Shown: in pieces, positions 27,338-35,094 of the stretch
Layout of the letters: every line of letters starts with the position of its first letter
Numbering within the stretch: position 1 is the first letter of the stretch
Assembly (NCBI GenBank): GCA_030532385.1
Contig: JAUNLG010000005.1
Span: 1 to 64,000 of the forward strand
From: Anaerococcus sp.
Lineage (GTDB): Bacteria > Bacillota > Clostridia > Tissierellales > Peptoniphilaceae
DNA length: 64,000 nucleotides
Direction of reading: 5' to 3'
Notes under the pieces: generated by a model
Seen by the model: the letters and a program-made list of their open reading frames with translations, nothing else
Told to the model about the DNA's origin: nothing
Databases searched by the model: none
Position numbers and translations under genes: made by a program

Positions 27338-28199
27338 TTAACCCTCCTGCTTCCATGTAGAAATAATCTTCGATCTTAGGGCTTAGAAGGTCATATTGGA
27401 CCACATCATCCCTATCTAAAAAAGAAGAAAGTCTTTGATCATCCATATCGATTAAGACAGTAGCAACCCTACCTAACTTATTAATAAGAATAGCAGATTC
27501 CAAGAAATCTAGAGCAATCTCATCCCTAAAAACAACTTGAACTTTCTTTAACTTATTGACCTTCCTATCAGCAGTATCTACTAATTTTCCATCTAAAGTA
27601 AGATAGAAAATATTATCGCAAATACCAGCAAGCCTATCAAGCTGGTGACTTGAAGCAAGAATTGCCCTTCCCTCATCTTTAGCATCTAATAAAAAAGATA
27701 TGATTTTTCTATTATTGATAATATCCATACCATCCAAAATCTCATCGATAAAGAGGATATCTGCCCTAGTAGCAAGGATAGTAATAAGACCTAAAATATT
27801 CTTAATTCCCTTAGAAAAATTTCTAATATTTTGGTTAGGGTCTATCTTATTTTTATTAAGTTGACTAAAGAAAAAATCTTGGTCAAAATCTTTATAGGTT
27901 AGCCTATAAAAATCAGGGATCTTTCTAGCCTTATAATAATTAAAATAATCAAACCTATCAGGAAGAAAGGCAAGCTTTGAAATCAAGCTCCTATTATCCT
28001 TAAGACTTACTCCGTCTATAGAAAAATCTCCCTTATCCATATCATAAATTCCAGTCATAGACTTAAACAAAGTAGTCTTACCTGACCCATTCCTGCCGAC
28101 AATCCCACTAATCTTTCCCTTAGCTAGGTCAAAGGAAACATCATCAAGGACTAGGTTTTTACCAAAAGACTTTGTTATATTACTAGCTCTTATTTTCAT
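27327..28199 (-). CDS. ABC transporter ATP-binding protein, YtrB-like
   Basis: A 290-residue ATPase with Walker A GRNGSGKT near residue 35, a somewhat degenerate signature FSKGIKNILGL near 128, Walker B ILFIDEILDG near 149 and H-loop ASSHQLDRL. The Walker B ends DEILDGMD rather than the common DEPTxGLD, as seen in YtrB/BcrA-like relatives. The C-terminal 80 residues may form a small regulatory domain. It overlaps gntR by 17 nt and the permease by 11 nt. Confidence 0.85.
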   Translation of the reverse strand: MKIRASNITKSFGKNLVLDDVSFDLAKGKISGIVGRNGSGKTTLFKSMTGIYDMDKGDFSIDGVSLKDNRSLISKLAFLPDRFDYFNYYKARKIPDFYRLTYKDFDQDFFFSQLNKNKIDPNQNIRNFSKGIKNILGLITILATRADILFIDEILDGMDIINNRKIISFLLDAKDEGRAILASSHQLDRLAGICDNIFYLTLDGKLVDTADRKVNKLKKVQVVFRDEIALDFLESAILINKLGRVATVLIDMDDQRLSSFLDRDDVVQYDLLSPKIEDYFYMEAGGLSDE

Positions 28200-28563
28200 T
28201 TATCCCCCTTTCTACATCAACAAATATCTCTTCTATCTCATCTTTCCTATAACCTAGGAAAATAGCATGCTTAAAATCATCCCTAAGTCTTCTCTCAAAC
28301 CTCTCCTTGCCAAGGCTTAATTTTTTATCATCAAGCCTTATGAAAGTCCCAACTCCAGGTTTACTTTCAATAATACCAAGCCTATCTAATTCCTTAAAGG
28401 CCTTTGATACAGTTGTTTGGTTAATACCAAGACTTTTTGATAAGTCCCTAACTGAAGGAAACCTATCTCCATCCTTAAAAAAGCCACTGGCCAAAGCTGT
28501 CTTGGTAGACTCAACTATCTGCATATACAAGGGGGTATCTGAGTTAAAATTAAGATCAAACAT
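28183..28563 (-). CDS. GntR-family (YtrA subfamily) transcriptional regulator
   Basis: A 126-residue repressor: winged helix (residues 5-72, with GDRFPSVRDLSKSLGINQTTVSKAFKELDRLGII) and the short C-terminal helical tail typical of the YtrA branch, with no ligand domain. I start at the ATG at 28563, since GGAGG lies just before it and overlaps the earlier ATG at 28575. It heads an operon with the ABC ATPase and permease. A palindrome at 28584-28601, right at the expected transcription start, suggests autorepression. Confidence 0.9.
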   Translation of the reverse strand: MFDLNFNSDTPLYMQIVESTKTALASGFFKDGDRFPSVRDLSKSLGINQTTVSKAFKELDRLGIIESKPGVGTFIRLDDKKLSLGKERFERRLRDDFKHAIFLGYRKDEIEEIFVDVERGINENKS

Positions 28564-28583
28564 TTTACCCTCCATTTGGTGTT

Positions 28584-28601
28584 ATGTAATATACCATACA
28601 T
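28584..28601 (-). promoter_or_regulatory. Probable GntR/YtrA operator
   Basis: ATGTA-8 nt-TACAT inverted repeat between the -10 (28609-28614) and the gntR ribosome binding site, the position expected for autorepression. Confidence 0.55.
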
Positions 28602-28608
28602 TATGATT

Positions 28609-28636
28609 ATTATATCTAATATTTATAAGATTGCAA
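28609..28636 (-). promoter_or_regulatory. Promoter of the GntR-ABC operon
   Basis: TTGCAA (28636-28631), 16-nt spacer, perfect TATAAT (28614-28609). It starts immediately after the cardiolipin synthase terminator. Confidence 0.65.
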
Positions 28637-28639
28637 GAA

Positions 28640-28678
28640 AAAAGAGCTTAAAAAGGATCTTATCCTAAAAGCTCTTTT
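28640..28678 (-). terminator. Terminator of the cardiolipin synthase gene
   Basis: Outer stem AAAAGAGCTT/AAGCTCTTTT and inner stem AGGAT/ATCCT, ending leftwards in a U-run. Confidence 0.85.
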
Positions 28679-28681
28679 GCC

Positions 28682-30271
28682 CTACATTAATACAGAAAAA
28701 GGCTTGGCTATTTTTGCTAGTAACCTATAAGATAAGTTAATATTTTCTGCATCTTCTTTTTTAACTTCACTTCCTACTTGGAAGAATATTTGAAAGTCCT
28801 TTTCTATTTGCCCTATAGCGTTTGAATCATCCATCAAGACACCGCACTCAAAGTTATGGAATAAGGCTCTGTAGTCTATGTTTACCGTTCCTACCATGGC
28901 TTTGTTACCATCTGATAGCCACACCTTAGAGTGGGAAAATCCTGGTGTATATTCGATTATTCTTATGCCTGCTTTTAAGAGTTGCTTATAATTATCTTTG
29001 GCTAAGGCAAAGGCTACTTTTTTGTCAGGTACATGGGGTAGGCATATCCTTACATCAACTCCCCTCTTACTGGCAAATTTCAGTCCATTTAGTATTTCTT
29101 CATCTACTATAAGATAGGGGGTCATTAGATATAGGTAAGACTTTGACCCATAGATTAAGTCCATTAGGATTCTTTTTGATAGGTCCTCATCATCTAAGGG
29201 GTTGTCTGAGAATGGGACATAGGATCCCTCACAATCTTGCTTAGGGTAAGTCTTTAGGAAAGGTGTATAATCTTCTGCCTCATCTACAATTGCATTCCAC
29301 ATTGATAAAAACATTATGGTAAAAGACTTTACTGCACTTCCTTCTAATCTTATACCGCAGTCCTTCCAGTGGCCAAATCTTTCATAGACATTTATATATT
29401 CATCAGCCAGGTTTATTCCTCCTGTGAAGGCTGATTTGCCATCTACTACCATTATTTTCCTATGGTCTCTGTTGTTTAGGTAGGTTGATACTATAGGATA
29501 CATTTTTGAGAAAATCCTACATTCTATGCCCATAGATTCCATCTGGTCAGCAAAGTCTGATTTTACCCTGGTTATAAGGTTGGTTCCATCTATGATTAGC
29601 CTTACCTTAACTCCTTGGTTGACTTTTTTGACTAGCTCTTCTAGGATATTTCCCCACATAAACCCATAATCTAAGATGAAAAATTCCATAAAGATAAAGT
29701 CTTGGGCATTTTTTATATCCTTCATCATAGCCTCATACATGTCATCTCCTACTTTGTAGTAGTTGGCGGAAGTTTCTTTGAAGGCTGGAAAGTTTCCATA
29801 GTCCTTAAGGTATTTGGCTATCTTGTAGAAGGATGGGTCTTCTTTTTTAATCTGCTTATATAATGAATCATTACTTTCCACATATTTTTGGGACTCATGG
29901 TAGGTTTTTACAACCTTTTTTTGCTCCATCCTATAACCTATACCATAGTGGCTTAGGATAAATACTGCTACTGCAAAAAAAGGTAGGATAGCTATTAGTA
30001 GGAACCAGGCATTTTTATTAGCAGATGACACCCCTTCTACATTTAGGATTACAAGCATTAAGATAAACCTAATGAGGGTTGCTCCTGTTAGGGTAAAGGT
30101 CAGGCCCAGACGAATATTATAGTAGATGTAAAACATCATAAAAAGTTGGGCTAAGATTAGAAAGGCAAATAGTCCAATTCGTGAAAAAATCAGGCTTACT
30201 ACTCCCCTTCTGGTCTTTTTGACATATTTATTTTCATTGATTTTTTTAATTAACTTATCTGATATGTGCAT
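28682..30271 (-). CDS. cls: Cardiolipin synthase, phospholipase D type
   Basis: Membrane enzyme that makes cardiolipin from two phosphatidylglycerols. The 529-residue protein has two N-terminal membrane helices (about residues 30-55 and 60-80, possibly a third at 88-108) and two HKD catalytic motifs: HRKIMVVDGKSAFTGGINLADEY near residue 270 and HSKVWLSDGNKAMVGTVNIDYR near 450. No Shine-Dalgarno precedes the ATG; instead a TATAAT lies 6 nt before it (30278-30283), so the mRNA may begin at or next to the start codon. Divergent from the pyridoxal kinase gene. Confidence 0.93.
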   Translation of the reverse strand: MHISDKLIKKINENKYVKKTRRGVVSLIFSRIGLFAFLILAQLFMMFYIYYNIRLGLTFTLTGATLIRFILMLVILNVEGVSSANKNAWFLLIAILPFFAVAVFILSHYGIGYRMEQKKVVKTYHESQKYVESNDSLYKQIKKEDPSFYKIAKYLKDYGNFPAFKETSANYYKVGDDMYEAMMKDIKNAQDFIFMEFFILDYGFMWGNILEELVKKVNQGVKVRLIIDGTNLITRVKSDFADQMESMGIECRIFSKMYPIVSTYLNNRDHRKIMVVDGKSAFTGGINLADEYINVYERFGHWKDCGIRLEGSAVKSFTIMFLSMWNAIVDEAEDYTPFLKTYPKQDCEGSYVPFSDNPLDDEDLSKRILMDLIYGSKSYLYLMTPYLIVDEEILNGLKFASKRGVDVRICLPHVPDKKVAFALAKDNYKQLLKAGIRIIEYTPGFSHSKVWLSDGNKAMVGTVNIDYRALFHNFECGVLMDDSNAIGQIEKDFQIFFQVGSEVKKEDAENINLSYRLLAKIAKPFSVLM

Positions 30272-30277
30272 ATGTTC

Positions 30278-30283
30278 ATTATA
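30278..30283 (-). promoter_or_regulatory. -10 element abutting the cls start codon
   Basis: TATAAT ends 6 nt upstream of the cls ATG, so transcription would start at about the A of ATG. The -35 region (TTTTAA-like) is weak. Confidence 0.35.
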
Positions 30284-30416
30284 TCAAATTTATCCGACTT
30301 TTAAAACACTTTAATCCATTAGCACATTTTAATTTGAAATTCCTCCAAACTTTTGTATTAGCCTTTAAAGTTTGACATATCTTTCTATAATCATAAGATA
30401 TAAGTTGAGGTGAAAA

Positions 30417-31160
30417 ATGAAAAAAGTACTTATTATTAATGATTTTGTTTCTTATGGAAAGATGGCTGGAAGAATGATGGATGCTATTCTTTCTTACAAG
30501 AATTATGATGTTTTCTTTATACCTACAGCCCTGATTGCCAATAATTTTTCCTATGGAAAAAATGCTTTTTTAGATCCTACAAGCTATCTTGAGGATACCC
30601 TTAAGAATTGGCAAGACCTTGGTTTTACTTACGATTTAATTTTTATTGGATATATTGCCAACAAGGACCAAAGAGATATTTTAATTTCTTTTATAAATTC
30701 TTTAGAGAAAAAACCCTTTATCTTTGTTGACCCAATTATGGGTGATAACGGGTCTTTGTATACTGGGCTTTCAGATGATATTATAGATAATTATAGAAGT
30801 CTTATTAGCCTTGCTGACCTTATTAGCCCTAACGCAACAGAAGCCAAGCTTTTGGATATGGACCTTAAAAATGCAAGTAAGTCCTATCTTATTACTTCTA
30901 AGAATGAAGGAGATTCTTATTTTGTAGAAGGATATGATAAGGATATATTTAGGGTTTACTTTGAAAAACTTCCAAGTAACCTTGCAGGAACTGGTGATAT
31001 GTTTGATGGATTTATTATTCTTAACCTGCTTAAGGGTCTTAGCCTAAAAGAAGCTTGTGAAAGAAGTGTTAAAGTAATTTCAAAAATCTATAAGTTAAAT
31101 ATGGACCAAGGTTCTAATCAAAGTATTAATATAGAAAAATATCTTAATCTGATTGACTAG
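30417..31160 (+). CDS. Pyridoxal/pyridoxamine kinase
   Basis: Ribokinase-fold kinase of 247 residues that likely salvages vitamin B6 by phosphorylating pyridoxal. The N-terminal INDFVSYGKMAGR, FVDPIMGDNGSLYTG around residue 103, LISPNATEAKLLD and the C-terminal LAGTGDMFDGF with catalytic Asp are the PdxK/PdxY pattern. Start ATG after GAGGTG. TTGACA at 30372 and TATAAT at 30386 are both close upstream but too near each other to form one promoter. The MATE gene follows after about 10 nt. Confidence 0.85.
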   Translation: MKKVLIINDFVSYGKMAGRMMDAILSYKNYDVFFIPTALIANNFSYGKNAFLDPTSYLEDTLKNWQDLGFTYDLIFIGYIANKDQRDILISFINSLEKKPFIFVDPIMGDNGSLYTGLSDDIIDNYRSLISLADLISPNATEAKLLDMDLKNASKSYLITSKNEGDSYFVEGYDKDIFRVYFEKLPSNLAGTGDMFDGFIILNLLKGLSLKEACERSVKVISKIYKLNMDQGSNQSINIEKYLNLID

Positions 31161-31170
31161 GGAGGGTGGA

Positions 31171-32511
31171 GTGAAAAGAAAAGATTATTGGAAAAAGTCC
31201 CTTGCCATAGCCTGGCCTGCTCTTTTGGAGTTTTTCTTTATATCTTTGGCCGATATAATTGACACTTTTATGGTTTCAGGTCTAGGTCCTGCTGCCGTTG
31301 CTGCAGTAGGGCTTACTACCCAACCTAAATTTATAGCTCTTTCTGTATTTTTTGCAATCAATGCCGCAGTCTCAGCCCTTGTCGCTAGAAGGCAGGGAGA
31401 GGGTGATAGGAAGGCTGCCAACCTTACCCTAATTACTGCCATTTACATAGCCATATTCTTTGTATTTGTAGTTGATCTTATAATGATTCCCCTAGCATCA
31501 GACATCCTTCATTTTGCAGGATCTAATGCTGAAACCCATGACTTATCTAAGTCTTATTTTCTAATAATTATGGGAGGAATGATTTTTAATGCCCTATCCA
31601 CTGTTATAAATGCAGGCCATAGGGGAAGTGGAAATACAAGAATCGCCTTTATATCAAACCTAGTAAGTTCAATAGTGAATATTAGCTTTAATTATATCCT
31701 AATTTATGGCCATTTTGGTTTTCCAAAACTTGGTATTAGGGGAGCAGCCCTTGCTACTGTCCTTGGTACTTTTGTGGCAAGTCTAATGTGCTTTGGATCC
31801 CTTATTAAGGGTAATTCTTACCTAAACTTTAAGCAAATGGCTAAGGTTAGGTATGCCTTTAGCAAAAAGATATCAAAGATTATAGGCCAACTTGGCTTTA
31901 ATATTTTTGTTGAAAATATATCTGCAAGAATAGGCTTTATGATTACAGCCATAACTGCAGCAGGTCTTGGTACAGAAATTTTTGCAGCCCACAATGTCGG
32001 CATGAACCTCCTATCCCTCTCCTTCTCCTTTGCTAATGGTATGCAGGTAGCAGCCATTGCCCTTACTGGTAATGCCCTAGGAGCTGGAGATAAGAAAGAA
32101 GCCATGACCTTTGGCAAGGTAAGCCAGCAAATAGGATTTATAATCTCTATTATTATTTCAATAATCCTTCTTGCCTTTGGGCCAAACATCTTCTCCCTCT
32201 TCTTTGAAGATCCAAAGATAATAGGCTATGGGCAAATTATAGCTAGGTTTTTGACCCTAATTGTGCTTTTACAAATATCTCAAGTAATATATGGGGGCTG
32301 CCTAAGAGCTGCAGGAGATGTTAGGTATACTCTTTTTGTAGCCTTGATATCAGTAACCCTTATTAGGTCCCTTGTAACCCTAGTAAGTGTTCATATCCTA
32401 AACCTAGGCCTTGCTGGAATCTGGCTTGGTATCCTTGCTGACCAGTCATCAAGATTTATTAGTCTAAGACACAGGTTTTATAGGGGCAAGTGGCTTAATC
32501 TAAAGATCTAA
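31171..32511 (+). CDS. MATE-family efflux transporter
   Basis: Twelve-helix multidrug/toxin exporter of the MATE family, 446 residues, driven by Na+ or H+. The two-fold repeat is visible (AWPALLEFFFISLADIIDTFMVSGLGPAAVAAVGL at the N-terminus; LGFNIFVENISARIGFMITAI after residue 240). I start at the GTG at 31171, with GGAGG (31161-31165) ending 5 nt before it; the longer frame from TTG at 31153 would overlap pdx and swallow the ribosome binding site. Its 3-prime end overlaps the convergent PHP gene by 17 nt. Confidence 0.9.
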   Translation: MKRKDYWKKSLAIAWPALLEFFFISLADIIDTFMVSGLGPAAVAAVGLTTQPKFIALSVFFAINAAVSALVARRQGEGDRKAANLTLITAIYIAIFFVFVVDLIMIPLASDILHFAGSNAETHDLSKSYFLIIMGGMIFNALSTVINAGHRGSGNTRIAFISNLVSSIVNISFNYILIYGHFGFPKLGIRGAALATVLGTFVASLMCFGSLIKGNSYLNFKQMAKVRYAFSKKISKIIGQLGFNIFVENISARIGFMITAITAAGLGTEIFAAHNVGMNLLSLSFSFANGMQVAAIALTGNALGAGDKKEAMTFGKVSQQIGFIISIIISIILLAFGPNIFSLFFEDPKIIGYGQIIARFLTLIVLLQISQVIYGGCLRAAGDVRYTLFVALISVTLIRSLVTLVSVHILNLGLAGIWLGILADQSSRFISLRHRFYRGKWLNLKI

Positions 32512-33319
32512 CTCCTTGGTCAAGGCTCATAAATTCTTCTTTGCTAAGACCAAATATTCCAAGTTTATCCTTGCTAGGATCATGAAAATCACTTCCTCCG
32601 CTTATAAGGAGGGAGTATTTTTTTGCCAATTTCTTTGACAACTCATAATCCTCTCTAGTCATCTTAGAATGCTTTACTTCAATCCCCTTAAGGCCACTAT
32701 CTACATATTTTTCTATCCTAGGATAAGAATCATATAAAAAAGGATGGGCTATAAAGGGAACGGCCCCATCCTTAAGGCAGGCTTTAATTGCTTCAAATAC
32801 ATCTATATAGCCCATCTTCCTATTAGTTTCTATATCTTTTTGACTTTTAAAGGTATTTTTGTAGGTGAAATTCTTATTAGGATATTTATCTCTAAGGGCT
32901 TCTAGGATATGGGACTTAAAAACTATCGAATGAGGAGCGAATTTTTTTACAAATTTATAATCTATGTCATACCCCTTGTCTTTAAGGTTTTTTATCAAAA
33001 TCTTATGGTTATCTTCCCTAACCCTTAGGGTATTTTGGGTAAGTCTTTCTATATTGGGACTTTCATCTTTCATAAACAAAGCTAGGATATGGACTTTCTT
33101 ATCAACATCATAATCATAGCAAGACATCTCTGTAGCCTTGATGGCCCTAAGACCTAGGTCATCCGCCTTATTTCTTACTAATGGATAATGGTCACTCTTA
33201 TCATGGTCACTTAGGGCAAAGACCCTAAGTCCTGAGTTTTTTATCCTAGTTAATAGGTCATCTAGGTCTAAGCTTCCATCAGAATACCTGCTGTGAATGT
33301 GCAAATCTGCATAAATCAT
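32495..33319 (-). CDS. PHP-domain phosphoesterase
   Basis: Metal-dependent phosphoesterase of 274 residues. The PHP metal ligands are present: DLHIHSRYSDG at the start, LSDHDKSDH near residue 36, EMSCYDYD with Glu near 63, IAHPFLY near 194 and GGSDFHD near 244. Relatives act as RNase AM/nucleoside 3-prime,5-prime bisphosphate phosphatases (TrpH/YciV), which recycle small RNA fragments and pAp. That specific role is an inference from family similarity. It converges with, and slightly overlaps, the MATE gene. Confidence 0.88.
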   Translation of the reverse strand: MIYADLHIHSRYSDGSLDLDDLLTRIKNSGLRVFALSDHDKSDHYPLVRNKADDLGLRAIKATEMSCYDYDVDKKVHILALFMKDESPNIERLTQNTLRVREDNHKILIKNLKDKGYDIDYKFVKKFAPHSIVFKSHILEALRDKYPNKNFTYKNTFKSQKDIETNRKMGYIDVFEAIKACLKDGAVPFIAHPFLYDSYPRIEKYVDSGLKGIEVKHSKMTREDYELSKKLAKKYSLLISGGSDFHDPSKDKLGIFGLSKEEFMSLDQGVRSLD

Positions 33320-33344
33320 AGATCCTCCTTTTAATAATTTGCAT

Positions 33345-33371
33345 ACAAAAAACCTGGACTAAGAGTCCAGG
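33345..33371 (-). terminator. Terminator of veg
   Basis: Perfect 8-bp stem CCTGGACT/AGTCCAGG with a 3-nt loop and a leftward U7 run. Confidence 0.85.
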
Positions 33372-33377
33372 CTTTCA

Positions 33378-33617
33378 CTAATTAGCTGCTATTAATTTAA
33401 CAGTAGATGTCAAAATATCTGAATAAGTATAAGATACTGTCCTTTCAACATCGAAATCATTGTTAATCTTTACTGTAAATACGCTTGGAAAGGCATTTAT
33501 TATAACTCCTGTCTTAGTTTTTATTCTCTTCCTTCCCATATCAGCTTTGAGAACAACTTCCTTGCCAACACTATTTTTTACTTCATCTCTTATATCTTGA
33601 ACTGATTTATGTGCCAT
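33378..33617 (-). CDS. veg: Veg family protein
   Basis: Small cytoplasmic protein of 79 residues matching Veg of Bacillota: VQDIRDEVKNSVGKEVVLKADMGRKRIKTKTGVI and a C-terminal ERTVSYTYSDILTSTV. In B. subtilis Veg stimulates biofilm matrix genes; here it may be a general small-RNA-binding-like SH3-fold factor, function uncertain. Monocistronic, with a fully consensus promoter and a strong terminator, so it is probably highly expressed. Confidence 0.93.
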   Translation of the reverse strand: MAHKSVQDIRDEVKNSVGKEVVLKADMGRKRIKTKTGVIINAFPSVFTVKINNDFDVERTVSYTYSDILTSTVKLIAAN

Positions 33618-33648
33618 TTAATCATCCTCTCATTAGATTCTGATAAAT

Positions 33649-33677
33649 ATTATACCACGATAAAGCCATCCTGTCAA
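33649..33677 (-). promoter_or_regulatory. Consensus sigma-A promoter of veg
   Basis: TTGACA (33677-33672), exact 17-nt spacer, TATAAT (33654-33649): both hexamers perfect. veg of B. subtilis is also known for a very strong promoter. Confidence 0.85.
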
Positions 33678-33712
33678 ATCAGCCAATTATTATACGTTTC
33701 TATAAGGTCTTG

Positions 33713-35086
33713 TCAAATATTTTCGTAAAAAGATTTATAAGCCCTGTAGGTCTCATAAAGATCTGCCTTACTTACCAACTCTATTGGGGCATGCATGGAT
33801 ATAACTGGTGTTCCACAATCCACTACTTGCATACCATATTCTGCTAAGATATAAGCAATTGTTCCACCGCCACCTTGGTCTACCTTACCAAGTTCTCCTG
33901 TTTGCCAGATTACTCCTGCCTTATCGAAGGCTCTTCTTACTTCTTCAAGGTATTCTGCATCAGCATCATTTGAGCCGCCCTTGCCCCTAGATCCTGTATA
34001 TTTTACTAGGGCAACTCCATGACCTAATTTTGCAGTATTTTGCTCTTCTGTTGCTTCTAGGAAATTTGGATCTTCTGCAAGTGTCACATCTGCGGATAAG
34101 ACTTTTGAATTTTTAAGGGCTCTTTTAAAGTTAAGAAGATTTGCCTCTCCTCTTAGGTTCATTAGCTCAAGGAGGGTGTTTTCAAAAAATTGAGAGGTCA
34201 TTCCTGTAGATCCAACTGATCCAATCTCTTCCTTATCTACAAATAATCCTACTGATGTCTTTTCAGGTCCATTTACTTCAAGGATTGATGCAAGTGATGA
34301 GTAGGCACATACCCTATCATCATGGCCGTGGGAGGCAATCATTGATGAATCAAATCCAACACTCCTTGCCCTACCTGCTGGTACTGCTTCTAATTCTGCT
34401 GTCAAGAAATCTTCTTCGCTTATATTATATTTTTCTTCAAGGATTCTTAGGATATTTTTCTTTACCGGATTATCATCCTCATTAGCCAAAGGAATTGATC
34501 CTACCATAATATTTAATTGCTCACCTTCTATGACATTGGAAGCTTTCTTTTCATTTAGGTCCTTGGATAGGTGGATTAGAAGCTCAGAGATGAAAAATAC
34601 TGGTTCATCTTCTTTTTCACCTATTGATACATGAACTTTTTCTCCATCTTTATTAAAGATTACCCCATGAAGGGCTAGAGGGATATTTGTCCAATGGTAT
34701 TTTTTGATTCCTCCATAATAGTGGGTTTTTAGGTAAGAAATTCCTTTTTTCTCAAGTAATGGCAATGGTTTTAGGTCAAGTCTTGGGCTATCTAGATGGC
34801 TTCCTACGATCAATAGTCCATCTTCAAAATCTCTTTTACCTATCACGAAAAGCGCTACAGCCTTATCCCTATTGATTGCATATACCTTATCACCAGCCTT
34901 AAGGGACTTAAAGGATTCTATATCCTTAAAGCCAGCTTCTTCTGCCCTTCTTACAATTTCACTTGTAGCAAGTCTTTCTGTCTTTCCTACATTTAGAAAA
35001 TCCATATAATCAGTGGCTAGTGCCTCTAAGTCATTTCTTTCATCATCGCTTATATTAAGCCAAACATTTTTTCTCTTATATTCCAT
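33713..35086 (-). CDS. M18-family aminopeptidase (first copy)
   Basis: Dinuclear zinc aminopeptidase, 457 residues, likely releasing N-terminal residues from peptides in the cytoplasm. Metal and catalytic motifs: VGSHLDSPRLDLKP (His/Asp), HGHDDRVCAYSSL, VDKEEIGSVGSTG (catalytic Glu pair) and a C-terminal ISMHAPIELVSK. The start is set at 35086 because AGGAG precedes this ATG; the earlier ATG at 35110 lies inside htpG. Follows htpG by 8 nt and is likely co-transcribed. A second, divergent M18 protein is encoded at 48730. Confidence 0.92.
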   Translation of the reverse strand: MEYKRKNVWLNISDDERNDLEALATDYMDFLNVGKTERLATSEIVRRAEEAGFKDIESFKSLKAGDKVYAINRDKAVALFVIGKRDFEDGLLIVGSHLDSPRLDLKPLPLLEKKGISYLKTHYYGGIKKYHWTNIPLALHGVIFNKDGEKVHVSIGEKEDEPVFFISELLIHLSKDLNEKKASNVIEGEQLNIMVGSIPLANEDDNPVKKNILRILEEKYNISEEDFLTAELEAVPAGRARSVGFDSSMIASHGHDDRVCAYSSLASILEVNGPEKTSVGLFVDKEEIGSVGSTGMTSQFFENTLLELMNLRGEANLLNFKRALKNSKVLSADVTLAEDPNFLEATEEQNTAKLGHGVALVKYTGSRGKGGSNDADAEYLEEVRRAFDKAGVIWQTGELGKVDQGGGGTIAYILAEYGMQVVDCGTPVISMHAPIELVSKADLYETYRAYKSFYENI

Positions 35087-35094
35087 GTCTTCTC

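Noticed and set aside
30372..30391. Consensus promoter TTGACA-TATAAT for the pyridoxal kinase
   Set aside because: The two hexamers are only 8 nt apart, too close to form one promoter; each might belong to a weaker one.
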